Origin: an uncultured Candidatus Melainabacteria bacterium
GTDB lineage: Bacteria; Cyanobacteriota; Vampirovibrionia; Gastranaerophilales; Gastranaerophilaceae
Reading direction: 5' to 3'
NCBI GenBank assembly: GCA_934754655.1
Contig: CAKVIC010000014.1
Coordinates: 7,944 to 71,943, forward strand
Length of the DNA stretch: 64,000 bases
Numbering within the stretch: the first letter of the stretch is position 1; each line of letters starts with the position of its first letter. The translations under genes were made by a program, and so were the position numbers. The notes under the pieces are model-generated. The model had not been told where the DNA came from, made no database searches, and saw nothing but the letters and a program-made list of their open reading frames with translations. Positions 8,974 to 17,435 of this stretch are shown in pieces.

Positions 8974-9963
8974 ATGTCGGAAATGAATTATGTAATTGAA
9001 ACGCTAAAAACTGAAACTTTTAAAATTTTTAAAGGTGTGTATAACGATTTTAAATCAAAAGCTGTAAGTGAATATAAATTTGAACTTGCACCTTTAGAAT
9101 ACGAAGATTTTATAAATGCTGTTGAAAAAGGCTATTTAAAAGTTATTGTGTTAAAAGAAAATGAAATTCCTACTGCATTTTTAGTTTATACAACTTCTAT
9201 TTCAGAATCAATCGAGTTAAATTTAATTCACTGTTTGGGAATTGAAGATAAAATTACAAAACAAAAATTATTAATGGAAAAATTTTTAGAAGAAACTAAA
9301 TATGAAAGACAAAGCAAAGTTGTATCTTACCCTATGCTTGGCAATCAATCTGTTTATACAGCAGATTATGCAAAATACGGGTTTAAATTTGTAGGTCAAG
9401 CAATTCTAAGATTTGTTATGGGTAATGCTTCTTCTGAAAGAGTTTTAGAAAATATTAAATTACCGACTAAGGATGAAAAATATAAAATTGTTAATTATTC
9501 ATCAGAATATAAAGATGAAATAATTAAAATTATTCATTCATCATTTAAAGATGCTCAAGATGCACTTTTTGATTCTAGATTTAAAACTAAAGAGGGTGTC
9601 ACGGATATTATTAATAAAATTGTAGAAGATGTTTATGGAGAATTTTTACCAGAGGCAACTTCGATTTTATTGTACGAGGACAAACCATGTGGTGTTGCAT
9701 TCGCAAATGTTACCGGTGGTAAAATCTCCAATATTCCATTAGTGGCAATTAATACCGAGCATAGAGGACTACATCTTTCTGAATGGCTTTTAAGCCGAAC
9801 TGTTAAAACCATTGTAGATTGGGTAAAACTTGGCGTAAAAGATTTTTCAGAAATAAATGTAACAACTGAAACTAATAATTACCGCGCGTTAAAAATGTAT
9901 CGAAAAGTCGGTTTTAGGGAAGATTATTGTTACCCTCAAGCATATTTACTTACTGGAAAATAA
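8974..9963 (+). CDS. GNAT-family N-acetyltransferase, two-domain
   Basis: A 329-residue protein likely to contain two GNAT folds. The C-terminal one (about 165-329) has the acetyl-CoA loop region NTEHRGLHLSEWLL and the typical final segment TNNYRALKMYRKVGFRE. The N-terminal half has a weaker counterpart ending YAKYGFKFVGQAI. The substrate is unknown; tandem GNAT proteins may use one domain only for structure. The start is 10 nt after ribBA with AAGGA upstream, so it probably shares the riboflavin transcript without implying a shared pathway. It ends 3 nt before a convergent gene. Confidence 0.8.
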   Translation: MSEMNYVIETLKTETFKIFKGVYNDFKSKAVSEYKFELAPLEYEDFINAVEKGYLKVIVLKENEIPTAFLVYTTSISESIELNLIHCLGIEDKITKQKLLMEKFLEETKYERQSKVVSYPMLGNQSVYTADYAKYGFKFVGQAILRFVMGNASSERVLENIKLPTKDEKYKIVNYSSEYKDEIIKIIHSSFKDAQDALFDSRFKTKEGVTDIINKIVEDVYGEFLPEATSILLYEDKPCGVAFANVTGGKISNIPLVAINTEHRGLHLSEWLLSRTVKTIVDWVKLGVKDFSEINVTTETNNYRALKMYRKVGFREDYCYPQAYLLTGK

Positions 9964-9966
9964 GTT

Positions 9967-10497
9967 TTAAATATAGTATTTGTTTGATATAAACATGTTA
10001 ATTAAAACGATGCCTGCAAATAAGAAATTTAATCCTACAAATATTCCTATTATCCAAAACGAACCGGTTGGTATTGTAAGAATAAACAAAATTCCTGTAA
10101 GTAATTGGAATAAAGCAACAAATAAATTTACCCACCAAAGATATAATAATTTGCGTGTTTGAATCGCAAATGCTGTTGTTGAAATACTTTCAAGGATGAA
10201 ATATAGGCCTAAAAAACTTAAAATTATCCAAAAATTAATCATTGGTTTAAAGAATAATACAAGTCCCAAAATAGCAAGTAATATTCCTAATACCAAATTT
10301 AATGGATAGTGTTTTGAAAAATTTCTAGTGTTTATCGCGCTTACTATTTTATAGATTCCATAAACAAATATTGAAATACAAAATAAAACACCTATTGTTA
10401 TTGATGTAAATTTGGGTAATATAAGCATTAAAAGTCCTGCAACAAAAAGCAAACAACCTTCTGTTAATACAAAATTTAAAAATTTTTTTTCTGGCAT
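9967..10497 (-). CDS. DUF308/HdeD-like membrane protein
   Basis: A 176-residue protein with about six hydrophobic helices arranged as short pairs, Gly-rich inside the helices (LVLGILLAILGLVLFFKP, LLTGILFIL), which is the DUF308 (HdeD-like) pattern. Members of this family are linked to acid stress in enterobacteria, but function is not established in other lineages. I placed the start at the ATG ending at 10497 because GGAGAT precedes it by 6 nt; an upstream in-frame ATG at 10560 would add a 21-residue extension without ribosome-binding support. Confidence 0.75.
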   Translation of the reverse strand: MPEKKFLNFVLTEGCLLFVAGLLMLILPKFTSITIGVLFCISIFVYGIYKIVSAINTRNFSKHYPLNLVLGILLAILGLVLFFKPMINFWIILSFLGLYFILESISTTAFAIQTRKLLYLWWVNLFVALFQLLTGILFILTIPTGSFWIIGIFVGLNFLFAGIVLINMFISNKYYI

Positions 10498-10649
10498 ATT
10501 ATCTCCTTTTTGGGTAAATTTACAACAAATTATAAAAAATTTTATTCTCTTTTTGTACAATTTTAAATAATTAAATTAGCAAAAAATATTTTTACGCGTT
10601 TTAGAATAATTATAAATAAGTATTATAATTTAAATAAAGGGAAAAAATT

Positions 10650-11279
10650 ATGCAAATTTCATCACAACAAAATTCTGTAGCATCATTTAAAGGTTTAAAC
10701 TTGTTTAAAAACAACACTCGTCATATTGAACCAAAATTGATGGAAAAGTACAAAAATTATATGTTAAACAATTTGGATATTTTTGGAACAGAAGCGGAAA
10801 CTTATGTAACAATTGGCGAAATAAAAAAAATCATGCTAAATGATTTAGAATCTATAAAAAAAATTAAACCAAAAGAACGTGTTGACATAATTAATAATGT
10901 ATTGCTTAAAGGTCGTGAGTGGTTATCAAGCATTATTGCTACATTTAATAATGGAGAATTTTATGATATCAGAAAAGATTGTGAAAGAATTTTTGAAGCC
11001 GCAACTTTAAAAGCTGAAGTTGATAATAAAATTAAAAATTTATCAAATGTAAGCGTCAAACTTGGTGGCAAAGATAAGAAAAAATATGATAACCTTTTAT
11101 CAACACGCTCTGCTATTGAAGAAGGACAATTAAATTTAGTTAAAAGCTTAAAGGAAAATATTCAACATAATATTGAATCTGCAAAAAGAAATAATATCGA
11201 AAAAGAAGCTACTGCTTGGTTAAATTTAAACATGTTTGAAAAAATGGATGCAAACAAAAAGTTTTTTGGAATAAAATAA
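10650..11279 (+). CDS. Hypothetical protein with N-terminal ASFKG motif
   Basis: A 209-residue soluble, mostly helical, Lys/Asn-rich protein of unknown function. The Gln/Ser-rich N-terminus leads to A11-S12-F13-K14-G15, matching the short motif in three other proteins here. No signal peptide or membrane segment. A possible coiled coil spans about residues 125-195. An AAGGGAAAA Shine-Dalgarno precedes the ATG and a perfect terminator follows, so it is monocistronic. Confidence 0.75.
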   Translation: MQISSQQNSVASFKGLNLFKNNTRHIEPKLMEKYKNYMLNNLDIFGTEAETYVTIGEIKKIMLNDLESIKKIKPKERVDIINNVLLKGREWLSSIIATFNNGEFYDIRKDCERIFEAATLKAEVDNKIKNLSNVSVKLGGKDKKKYDNLLSTRSAIEEGQLNLVKSLKENIQHNIESAKRNNIEKEATAWLNLNMFEKMDANKKFFGIK

Positions 11280-11309
11280 ATAACATCTAATTTAAATAGA
11301 TGAATTTTT

Positions 11310-11345
11310 AAAATCATACTCCTCTAAGAGTATGATTTTTTATTT
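11310..11345 (+). terminator. Terminator after the ASFKG-motif gene
   Basis: AAAATCATACTC (11310-11321) and GAGTATGATTTT (11328-11339) form a perfect 12-bp stem with a 6-nt loop and trailing T residues. A weaker hairpin CATCTA/TAGATG lies just before it (11284-11302). Confidence 0.9.
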
Positions 11346-11465
11346 AGATTTAACTAAAACAATTAACAATAATATATAATAGGAATAGGAAAATTGACTT
11401 TTTGTTAAATATTCTTAAAAGATTAATTAATAAAACTAATAAAATACTAACAGGAGATAACCATT

Positions 11466-14165
11466 ATGGGAATGGCAGCTTCTCAAGCAAGGTATTTAGC
11501 CCTTGTAGCAAGAAAATCAAATTGTGAATTCGAAGGACAACAAATAAATCAAGCAAGAACAGCCTTGAGCAATCAAAGTGCGAATCTTTTTAATCAAATG
11601 CTAGGTTTGCAAGTTCCGGTTCCACCTAGTACTCAAGAGTTCACAAAAGTGCAGTATTCATTTAGTGACGGAATGAATTCTTATACGATTGATTCTTGGA
11701 ATCAGTTAGCTAGTCCAAACCCTGATTCTAACTACGTTGTTAATTATCATTATACAGCAGAAGTTTACACAGGCTCGCAAAAACAAATGAAAGATCCGCA
11801 AATTCAGTTTGCAGGAACTGTTCCAGCTACGCCAACAGCAGCACAAATTTCTGCAATAAGTCAAGCTTTACAAAATATTGAAAATGCTCAAAATACCTAT
11901 AATGCTGCTTATAAAGCATATATGGCTGAACTAACAAAAGCTAAACAACTAAGCCATTATGCTACAAATAATATTTATAATTATAATATTACTAATGCTG
12001 CGATGAGCTCTGATGGCTCAACAGTTAGTGTTACGACAAGCAATATGGGCGTTAGAAATTTCACTCGTTTCGGTAATTTAGATCCTAACCAACCATATTT
12101 AACAGATGGCAGTGGTAATATTATCTATCAAGATGCGAATGGCAATTTATTTGTAGGTGATAGCCCACAAGTTGGTCAAAGTACAAACTTTACTCCAGTA
12201 GGTACTAGTCAATATTCACCGGATGTTAATACATATTTTGCAAACTTAAACTCATCTCTATCACCGGTTGAAATCTCAATAGACGGTAATCGTTACGCAA
12301 GTGTTGGTGGTAATCATTATTTAATTGATGCTGATGGTAATTTGGCACAAAATTCAATCGAAAATATTATAGCAGGGTTGACTCAAATAGCCGATGATGG
12401 AAATGGCAATCCAATATACAATAATGGTAATGGATTAAATGTAATCCAAATGCCGGATGGTAATCATTATTATTACTCTGATTCTTTTGACCCAACTAAC
12501 CCTGCTGCAAGCGGATCAATTGAAAATGATTACGCAAACTTGATGTCAATTTTAGCAACCTCAACTCCTGTAACAACAATAGAAAACAATGGCGTTACAT
12601 ATAATATTTCGCATATTGCAGGTCAAAATTACATTGATGATGGTACTAATTATTATTTATACGATGGTATAACTATAGATACGACAACACCTCAACCATT
12701 ACCATTGCCAGCCGGAGCGTTAAGCGGTTTAGTTGATGCAAACGGCACAGATGTCTATTTTGATGGAACAAATTACTACGCTTATAATGGCACTGATTGT
12801 TGGAATTATAATAACACAACGCACACAACATCTGCTAATACAGCTCTTGTAGATGCCGTTACAAGTTTTTCTGTTACTGGTTATACAGATTCCAACGGAA
12901 ATATAATTAGCACTTCTATTGATGGTAATCAATATGTTCAAATTAATGGTAAGAATTATTTATATCCTTCAACACCGACTTCAGTTGCGTTAGAAGATAT
13001 TATAACACCTGCTAATTTAACAGCAGAATCAATTATGGGCTATCCATCATATTATGGCAATAACGGCACTAATGGTGACAGTTATATTTTAGTTAACGGA
13101 AATTATTATTTAGCGGGAAATTATGACCCGACTCCTGGAGCAACAAATATTTCGCTTGCACAAGAACAAGCTGATTTATTAGCATCTTTAAATGCCACCC
13201 CTGCAGCAAACCCTGCAACTCCAGCCGCAGTTGAAAGTGCTATACAAGAATTAATAAATATTGGTGCAATTCCAGCTGATACAGATATGAATAGTGTTTA
13301 TGTAGATCAAGACGGTAATATTGCATTCATATCAGATTTATCAAATTTACGTGGTATTGCAGGCAATAGTACTTCGCTTACGGTTTATAATACAAATACT
13401 ATCTTATCCGAATTAGCGCCAGATACAGGCAATTTGGCTGCTTTAGAGGATGCTGTAAGACAAGCTGAAATTGCGCTTCAAGCAGCGGAAGCTGCTTATG
13501 GACAATTAAGCGTTCCTACTTACTTAGGTAACTGTAAATTAACCCCAATATTAAGTCTAACAGCTGAGCAAGAAGCTGAAGTTCAACAAATCGTTGAAGA
13601 TATGAAGGCTCAAGGCATTAATGCTGATATAATAAACTGTTTTGATATAAATGGTAACTATATTGGAGCATCATTATACACCTTTACAATGAACGGCAAA
13701 ACTTATTATACAACTTATAATGATTTAACAACGATAGCTGCTCAAAAAGGCTATAATAATGATATAGATGCACAATTAAAGCTTCCTTATTATAGTGCAT
13801 CTTACATTACAAAAAATATTGAAGATACAAAAAGAGCCTTACTTGAAACTGATAGTTCAGGAAGATTCTCTAGCATAAGGTTTGAAGATGATTCTGCATG
13901 TTATGATTTGAAAACTGAAACCATCACTGACGAAGCTGCTTATGAAGATGCAATGAACAAATATTATTATGAAAATGCTCAATATGATAAAACTGTTCAA
14001 GATATAAATGCAAAAACATCTTTAATTCAACAACAAGATAGAACTTTAGAATTAAGATTAAAACAACTTGACACAGAACAACTTGCCCTTAAAACAGAAA
14101 TGGATGCAGTTAAAAAAGTTGTTGAAGAAAATGTTAAAGATACATTCAAAACATTTGGCGGTTAA
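11466..14165 (+). CDS. Large repeat protein with flagellin-like layout, unknown
   Basis: An 899-residue protein with three zones: an N-terminal helical segment (about 1-55, MGMAASQARYLALVARKSN), a long Asn/Thr/Tyr/Gly-rich middle with about six degenerate G-x-x-Y-Y repeats (about 270-555), and a C-terminal coiled-coil (about 815-899, with TLELRLKQLDTEQLALKTEM). There is no signal peptide. Only two Cys occur in the repeat-rich middle. The end layout matches the 109-residue protein at 15730-16059. Terminal helices flanking a variable centre are typical of flagellin, hook-associated and type III-secreted proteins, so export through the fliPQR/flhB machinery is a reasonable guess, not shown. AGGAGA precedes the ATG. 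Confidence 0.8.
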   Translation: MGMAASQARYLALVARKSNCEFEGQQINQARTALSNQSANLFNQMLGLQVPVPPSTQEFTKVQYSFSDGMNSYTIDSWNQLASPNPDSNYVVNYHYTAEVYTGSQKQMKDPQIQFAGTVPATPTAAQISAISQALQNIENAQNTYNAAYKAYMAELTKAKQLSHYATNNIYNYNITNAAMSSDGSTVSVTTSNMGVRNFTRFGNLDPNQPYLTDGSGNIIYQDANGNLFVGDSPQVGQSTNFTPVGTSQYSPDVNTYFANLNSSLSPVEISIDGNRYASVGGNHYLIDADGNLAQNSIENIIAGLTQIADDGNGNPIYNNGNGLNVIQMPDGNHYYYSDSFDPTNPAASGSIENDYANLMSILATSTPVTTIENNGVTYNISHIAGQNYIDDGTNYYLYDGITIDTTTPQPLPLPAGALSGLVDANGTDVYFDGTNYYAYNGTDCWNYNNTTHTTSANTALVDAVTSFSVTGYTDSNGNIISTSIDGNQYVQINGKNYLYPSTPTSVALEDIITPANLTAESIMGYPSYYGNNGTNGDSYILVNGNYYLAGNYDPTPGATNISLAQEQADLLASLNATPAANPATPAAVESAIQELINIGAIPADTDMNSVYVDQDGNIAFISDLSNLRGIAGNSTSLTVYNTNTILSELAPDTGNLAALEDAVRQAEIALQAAEAAYGQLSVPTYLGNCKLTPILSLTAEQEAEVQQIVEDMKAQGINADIINCFDINGNYIGASLYTFTMNGKTYYTTYNDLTTIAAQKGYNNDIDAQLKLPYYSASYITKNIEDTKRALLETDSSGRFSSIRFEDDSACYDLKTETITDEAAYEDAMNKYYYENAQYDKTVQDINAKTSLIQQQDRTLELRLKQLDTEQLALKTEMDAVKKVVEENVKDTFKTFGG
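12280..13125 (+). repeat. Degenerate repeats encoding G-x-x-Y-Y units
   Basis: Within the 899-residue protein, about six units of unequal length (roughly 40-75 residues) recur with a core like DGNRY...GGNHYLID, DGNHYYYSD, GQNYIDDGTNYYLYD, DGTNYYAYN, DGNQYVQINGKNYLY and NGDSYILVNGNYYLA. Two units also share a following (F/Y)DPTPGA/(F)DPTNPAA segment. They look like beta-rich surface repeats. DNA identity between units is low, so they are old duplications. Confidence 0.6.
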
Positions 14166-14185
14166 TAAAATAATAAGAGGAACAA

Positions 14186-15031
14186 ATGGCATACAAAAAC
14201 GATGGATATTTAGTAATAGCAAACAGATATGGCTCTGCATCATCAGATGCAAAAGCGATGCTGTACGAAACCTACGACAGATTGCGTGATTTAACAGTTG
14301 CAGGTTCAGCTTCTTCTGGTACTGGTTTCGAAGCTGCCGGCGGATTCTTATATCAATTAGCAAGTTTGTTTGCCCCTTCTGCTTTTATGACTGCTTTAGG
14401 CGGTACTACAGCAATGAACATACCGGGGACCTCTTATTGGACAAAGTACACTGGTGGAACTGGTGGTTTAACAGGTACATACTCCTCTTTTGGCGTAAAT
14501 AGTTTAGGCAATTATTCAGGTTTTCCAAGCGGATACGCATCAAGATTAAGTGGTTATACGACAGGCGGAGCCTCTGGTATTGGAAATTTATTATATGGAT
14601 ACGGTTCTTCTGCTGGTTCTCCAACTGGTTTTGCTTCAGGTATTGGAAGTATTGCTGATATCGCAAGCACAGCAGCTTACGGTGTCGGAACAGCTAATGG
14701 CTATGGCTTAGGTGCTTCTGGAATTTTATTACCTCTTGCTGGTATAGTTTCTGGTTGGGGTGGTATAATGACTGCAGCTGCGCCTTATTTAGGGGAATTT
14801 GGTTTGCCTGCTGTTGTAATGGGTAATTTAATGCAAGGGACAACTTCAGCCGCATTATCTGCTTATCAAAGCGTTTCCGCAAATGTTTTATCTAATGCTG
14901 ATACAATTTTGTCACAAAAAGTTGCAAACATTGAAACTGTTTGCAAAATGCTTAGTGCACAAAGCGATGTTGTTAGAAAAATGCTCAAAAACGATATTGA
15001 AGATACAGCAAAACAAGTTCAAGATTTATAA
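14186..15031 (+). CDS. Gly/Ser-rich protein with helical ends, unknown
   Basis: A 281-residue protein of unknown function, 20 nt behind the 899-residue gene with AGAGGA upstream, so co-transcribed. The N-terminus (YLVIANRYGSASSDAKAMLYE) and the C-terminus (about 215-281, LSNADTILSQKVANIETVCK) look helical. The centre is a Gly/Ser/Tyr/Ala-rich low-complexity block (about 90-205) containing hydrophobic stretches but no clean signal peptide. The layout, helical ends with a Gly-rich middle, parallels its upstream neighbour. A secreted or surface partner of that protein is possible but unproven. Confidence 0.75.
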   Translation: MAYKNDGYLVIANRYGSASSDAKAMLYETYDRLRDLTVAGSASSGTGFEAAGGFLYQLASLFAPSAFMTALGGTTAMNIPGTSYWTKYTGGTGGLTGTYSSFGVNSLGNYSGFPSGYASRLSGYTTGGASGIGNLLYGYGSSAGSPTGFASGIGSIADIASTAAYGVGTANGYGLGASGILLPLAGIVSGWGGIMTAAAPYLGEFGLPAVVMGNLMQGTTSAALSAYQSVSANVLSNADTILSQKVANIETVCKMLSAQSDVVRKMLKNDIEDTAKQVQDL

Positions 15032-15078
15032 TATTAATTATAGATTTTTGATTAGAGTTTTTGTAAGTGTAGGAAAAA

Positions 15079-15306
15079 ATGTTAAAAAGAACTTTCTTTA
15101 GAATAATGTTTGATAATTTATTTGTAAATAATGCTTTATGCAAAACGCTTAGAGCTATTATTAAGTATTTCCGTGAACAACAAGATTTTAGAGGCAATAA
15201 TTTAACTTTTTCAAACACTTTACAATTTAAAAAGAAGGAACCGGATATTTATTCTAAAAAATTTATATTTATGGTTGATAACAATAATGGAGCTTTTCGT
15301 CAGTAA
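15079..15306 (+). CDS. Possible small protein, 75 aa
   Basis: A 75-residue reading frame starting MLKRTFFRIMFDNL, with AGGAAAA 5-8 nt before the ATG and located on the same strand 47 nt after the preceding gene. It is basic, has no recognisable motif and could be a chance frame in AT-rich DNA. It is kept because of its position inside a block of small lineage-type genes. Confidence 0.35.
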   Translation: MLKRTFFRIMFDNLFVNNALCKTLRAIIKYFREQQDFRGNNLTFSNTLQFKKKEPDIYSKKFIFMVDNNNGAFRQ

Positions 15307-15326
15307 TGTTAACAAATGTAACAATT
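15307..15326 (-). promoter_or_regulatory. Copy 1 of a 20-bp intergenic motif
   Basis: Read on the minus strand this is AATTGTTACATTTGTTAACA, identical over 20 bp to 49512-49531. It consists of two related halves, TTGTTACA and TTGTTAACA. It lies about 90 bp upstream of the 89-residue gene at 15415 and about 50 bp before a possible -10 (TATTAT 15376-15381). Proposed to be a regulator binding site. Confidence 0.45.
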
Positions 15327-15414
15327 TTTCATAAAAACGTACTCAAAAAGCAATTTTTTACCCAAAAATGTTTTATATTATATGTAGGCACTTTATGTAT
15401 AGGAGACCAACCCC

Positions 15415-15684
15415 ATGCGTGAAGAACTACAACAAAATATACAACGTTTTAAGAATTTTATGAATTTTGCGCAATCATTTTTTAAGCGTAACAATCCATT
15501 AAAAGCTTTAGCGTTGTCGATTCTTTCAAGTCTGAAAGGAATGTTAACCATAAGACAAAAGTTGAAAATGGCAAAGTATCGGGTGAATTATCACAAACAT
15601 CAACTTTACAAAATGGAAAGTCTAATTGCAGAAAACAATGAGCATACATTCCTTAAAGGTAAAAACTTGAATGAAACAAGATAA
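15415..15684 (+). CDS. Small basic helical protein, unknown
   Basis: An 89-residue, strongly basic protein with a good AGGAGA Shine-Dalgarno 8-9 nt before the ATG. It is predicted almost wholly helical, with amphipathic stretches (LQQNIQRFKNFMNFAQSFF; KALALSILSSLKGMLTIR). No known domain was recognised. It is followed after 45 nt by the 109-residue protein and is likely in one unit with it. Its size and helicity would suit a small secreted subunit or a chaperone, which is only an inference from context. Confidence 0.65.
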   Translation: MREELQQNIQRFKNFMNFAQSFFKRNNPLKALALSILSSLKGMLTIRQKLKMAKYRVNYHKHQLYKMESLIAENNEHTFLKGKNLNETR

Positions 15685-15729
15685 GTTACCTCAAAAGATT
15701 TAAAAAATCTAAAAAAGAAGGACTGTGTT

Positions 15730-16059
15730 ATGGGTTTAATATCGTCAAGTTATCGTGCAATGTACCTTAAAGCATACAGGCTAACATTGGAGAATAAAAT
15801 ACAGTGGATTTCAACAGCAAAAATGGAGCTGGTAGCATCTTCTGATGAAATCATGGCATTAGGTAATGACTTAGATCCGGAAAATCCCGCTGTAAAACAA
15901 TTAGAACGACGAAGAGAGCGCTTAACAATGTTAGAAAAGAAATTAGATTTACAAATGCAGGAATATCAAACTCGTTTAAGTATGGTTGATGCTGAATTAC
16001 AATCATGTACAACAGCAGTTGGTAATGCAATAAAATCGTCATTTAGTTATTCCGTATAG
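15730..16059 (+). CDS. Small coiled-coil protein paralogous to the ends of the 899-aa protein
   Basis: A 109-residue protein: N-terminus MGLISSSYRAMYLKAYRLTL, a linker with DLDPENPAVKQ, and a long C-terminal coiled coil (about 55-100, LERRRERLTMLEKKLDLQ). The start compares with MGMAASQARYLALVARK of the 899-residue protein. The coiled coil ending in a short Phe-containing tail (IKSSFSYSV against DTFKTFGG) also compares, as if the large protein were this scaffold with a long insertion. No signal peptide. AAGGA precedes the ATG and a terminator follows. Function unknown; a type III-exported rod- or filament-like subunit is a hypothesis. Confidence 0.75.
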   Translation: MGLISSSYRAMYLKAYRLTLENKIQWISTAKMELVASSDEIMALGNDLDPENPAVKQLERRRERLTMLEKKLDLQMQEYQTRLSMVDAELQSCTTAVGNAIKSSFSYSV

Positions 16060-16077
16060 ATTTTTAAATTTTAAACA

Positions 16078-16106
16078 AAAAAGGTTAGCAAAATGTCAAC
16101 CTTTTT
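16078..16106 (+). terminator. Terminator ending the 11.5-16.1 kb gene block
   Basis: AAAAAGGTT (16078-16086) pairs with AACCTTTTT (16098-16106), giving an A-stem/T-tail hairpin right after the 109-residue gene. Confidence 0.75.
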
Positions 16107-16111
16107 ATATT

Positions 16112-16145
16112 AAAAAGAGAGTGCTCAATTGCTTGAACACTCTCT
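16112..16145 (-). terminator. Terminator of gap
   Basis: On the minus strand AGAGAGTG and CACTCTCT form an 8-bp stem, with a further inner TCAA/TTGA pairing, followed by five T (16116-16112). It begins 20 bp beyond the gap stop codon. Confidence 0.85.
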
Positions 16146-16164
16146 AAAATTATATAATCAAAGA

Positions 16165-17169
16165 TTATAATTTAGAAGCAACCATTTTTGTTGTTTCTGC
16201 TAATCTTGTTGAATAACCCATTTCGTTATCATACCAAGAAATAATCTTAACCATATTGTCACCCATTACACGAGTTAATAAAGCATCAACAGTTGAAGAT
16301 TGTGAAGAACCAATATAGTCAGTTGAAACAAGAGGTTCTTCTGTATAGCAAAGAACATGTCCGTCAGCACCTTCTTTTAATGCTGCATTAACTTCTTCAA
16401 CCGTAACTTTCTTTTCAGTTTCAAATACAACGTCAACTAAAGAAACGTCCGGAGTAGGAACTCTCATTGCGAAACCATCCAATTTTCCTTTTAATTCTGG
16501 AATAACTAGAGCAACAGCTTTAGCAGCACCAGTTTTTGTAGGAACAATGTTCAAAGCGCCAGCTCTTGCACGGCGAGGATCTTTATGTCCAGCATCAAGA
16601 ATTCTTTGGTCGCCAGTGTATGAGTGAACAGTTGTCATCAAACCTTTAACGATACCAAATTTTTCTTTAATAACTTTAGCTACAGGAGCCAAGCAGTTTG
16701 TTGTACAAGAAGCCATTGAAATTACATTGTGTTTAGCTGGATCATATTGATCATCATTTACACCTAAAACGATTGTAATATCTTCATTTGAAGCTGGAGC
16801 AGAAATAATAACTTTCTTAGCGCCTGCATCAATATGAGCATGAGCTTTTGTTGCATCTGTAAAGAAACCTGTTGATTCAACAACAACTTCAACGCCTAAA
16901 TCTTTCCAAGGTAATTGTGCAGGATCTTTTTCTGCAAAGAATTTAATCTTTTTACCGTTTACAATAATACCTTCTTCATAAGCTTCTACTTCACCATCAA
17001 ATTTACCCATTACAGAGTCATATTTGAATAATCTTGCAGCATCAGCTGGTTTTAAACCTGGGTCATTGATTGCAACATATTCGATTTCATTGAAGATACC
17101 TTCTTTGATAGCTGCTCTCAATGTGTTACGTCCGATTCTACCGAATCCGTTAATTGCTACTTTTACCAT
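16165..17169 (-). CDS. gap: Glyceraldehyde-3-phosphate dehydrogenase, type I
   Basis: A glycolytic/gluconeogenic enzyme converting glyceraldehyde-3-phosphate to 1,3-bisphosphoglycerate. The 334 residues start with the dinucleotide-binding motif INGFGRIGRN. The active-site segment SMASCTTNCLAPVAKV carries the catalytic Cys, and the C-terminal SWYDNEMGYSTR is conserved. The INDP segment after the second strand suggests NAD preference over NADP. AGGAGTG lies upstream. It stands alone, not clustered with pgk or tpi. Confidence 0.97.
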   Translation of the reverse strand: MVKVAINGFGRIGRNTLRAAIKEGIFNEIEYVAINDPGLKPADAARLFKYDSVMGKFDGEVEAYEEGIIVNGKKIKFFAEKDPAQLPWKDLGVEVVVESTGFFTDATKAHAHIDAGAKKVIISAPASNEDITIVLGVNDDQYDPAKHNVISMASCTTNCLAPVAKVIKEKFGIVKGLMTTVHSYTGDQRILDAGHKDPRRARAGALNIVPTKTGAAKAVALVIPELKGKLDGFAMRVPTPDVSLVDVVFETEKKVTVEEVNAALKEGADGHVLCYTEEPLVSTDYIGSSQSSTVDALLTRVMGDNMVKIISWYDNEMGYSTRLAETTKMVASKL

Positions 17170-17216
17170 AAGTTTTCACTCCTTCTTATATTGTAGTACA
17201 ATTTTTTCACCACTAT

Positions 17217-17245
17217 ATCGTAATTCAAACACAAATCTTTAGCAA
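17217..17245 (-). promoter_or_regulatory. Putative gap promoter
   Basis: On the minus strand TTGCTA (17245-17240) and TACGAT (17222-17217) are separated by 17 bp, about 48 bp upstream of the gap start codon. Confidence 0.4.
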
Positions 17246-17357
17246 GAATTGAATTGTTAATTTTTAGTTAAGATTTAAAAATAAAAATATTAATTATATA
17301 ACAAACTTATTTACAAAACTTAAAATTTATGCTAAAAATATGGAAAAATCAATATAT

Positions 17358-17376
17358 TTGTTATACCATATAACAA
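17358..17376. repeat. Perfect 8-bp-arm palindrome upstream of phosphohexomutase
   Basis: TTGTTATA, CCA, TATAACAA. It sits 60 bp before the phosphohexomutase start in a 266-bp divergent intergenic region that otherwise holds only the gap promoter and AT-rich DNA. A regulator site is plausible. Confidence 0.35.
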
Positions 17377-17435
17377 CGATATGCGACAATATATATGAGG
17401 TGTGTACCAGAGGTTAAGTTTAAGGAGATATAAAA

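Noticed and set aside
11394..11421. TTGACT as the promoter -35 for the 899-residue gene
   Set aside because: No acceptable -10 at 16-18 bp; the TATAAT at 11375-11380 is upstream of it and has a poor -35.
17170..17435. tRNA or small RNA in the gap-phosphohexomutase intergenic region
   Set aside because: No cloverleaf, no GC-rich stems and no T-loop sequence; only promoter-like sites and a short palindrome.
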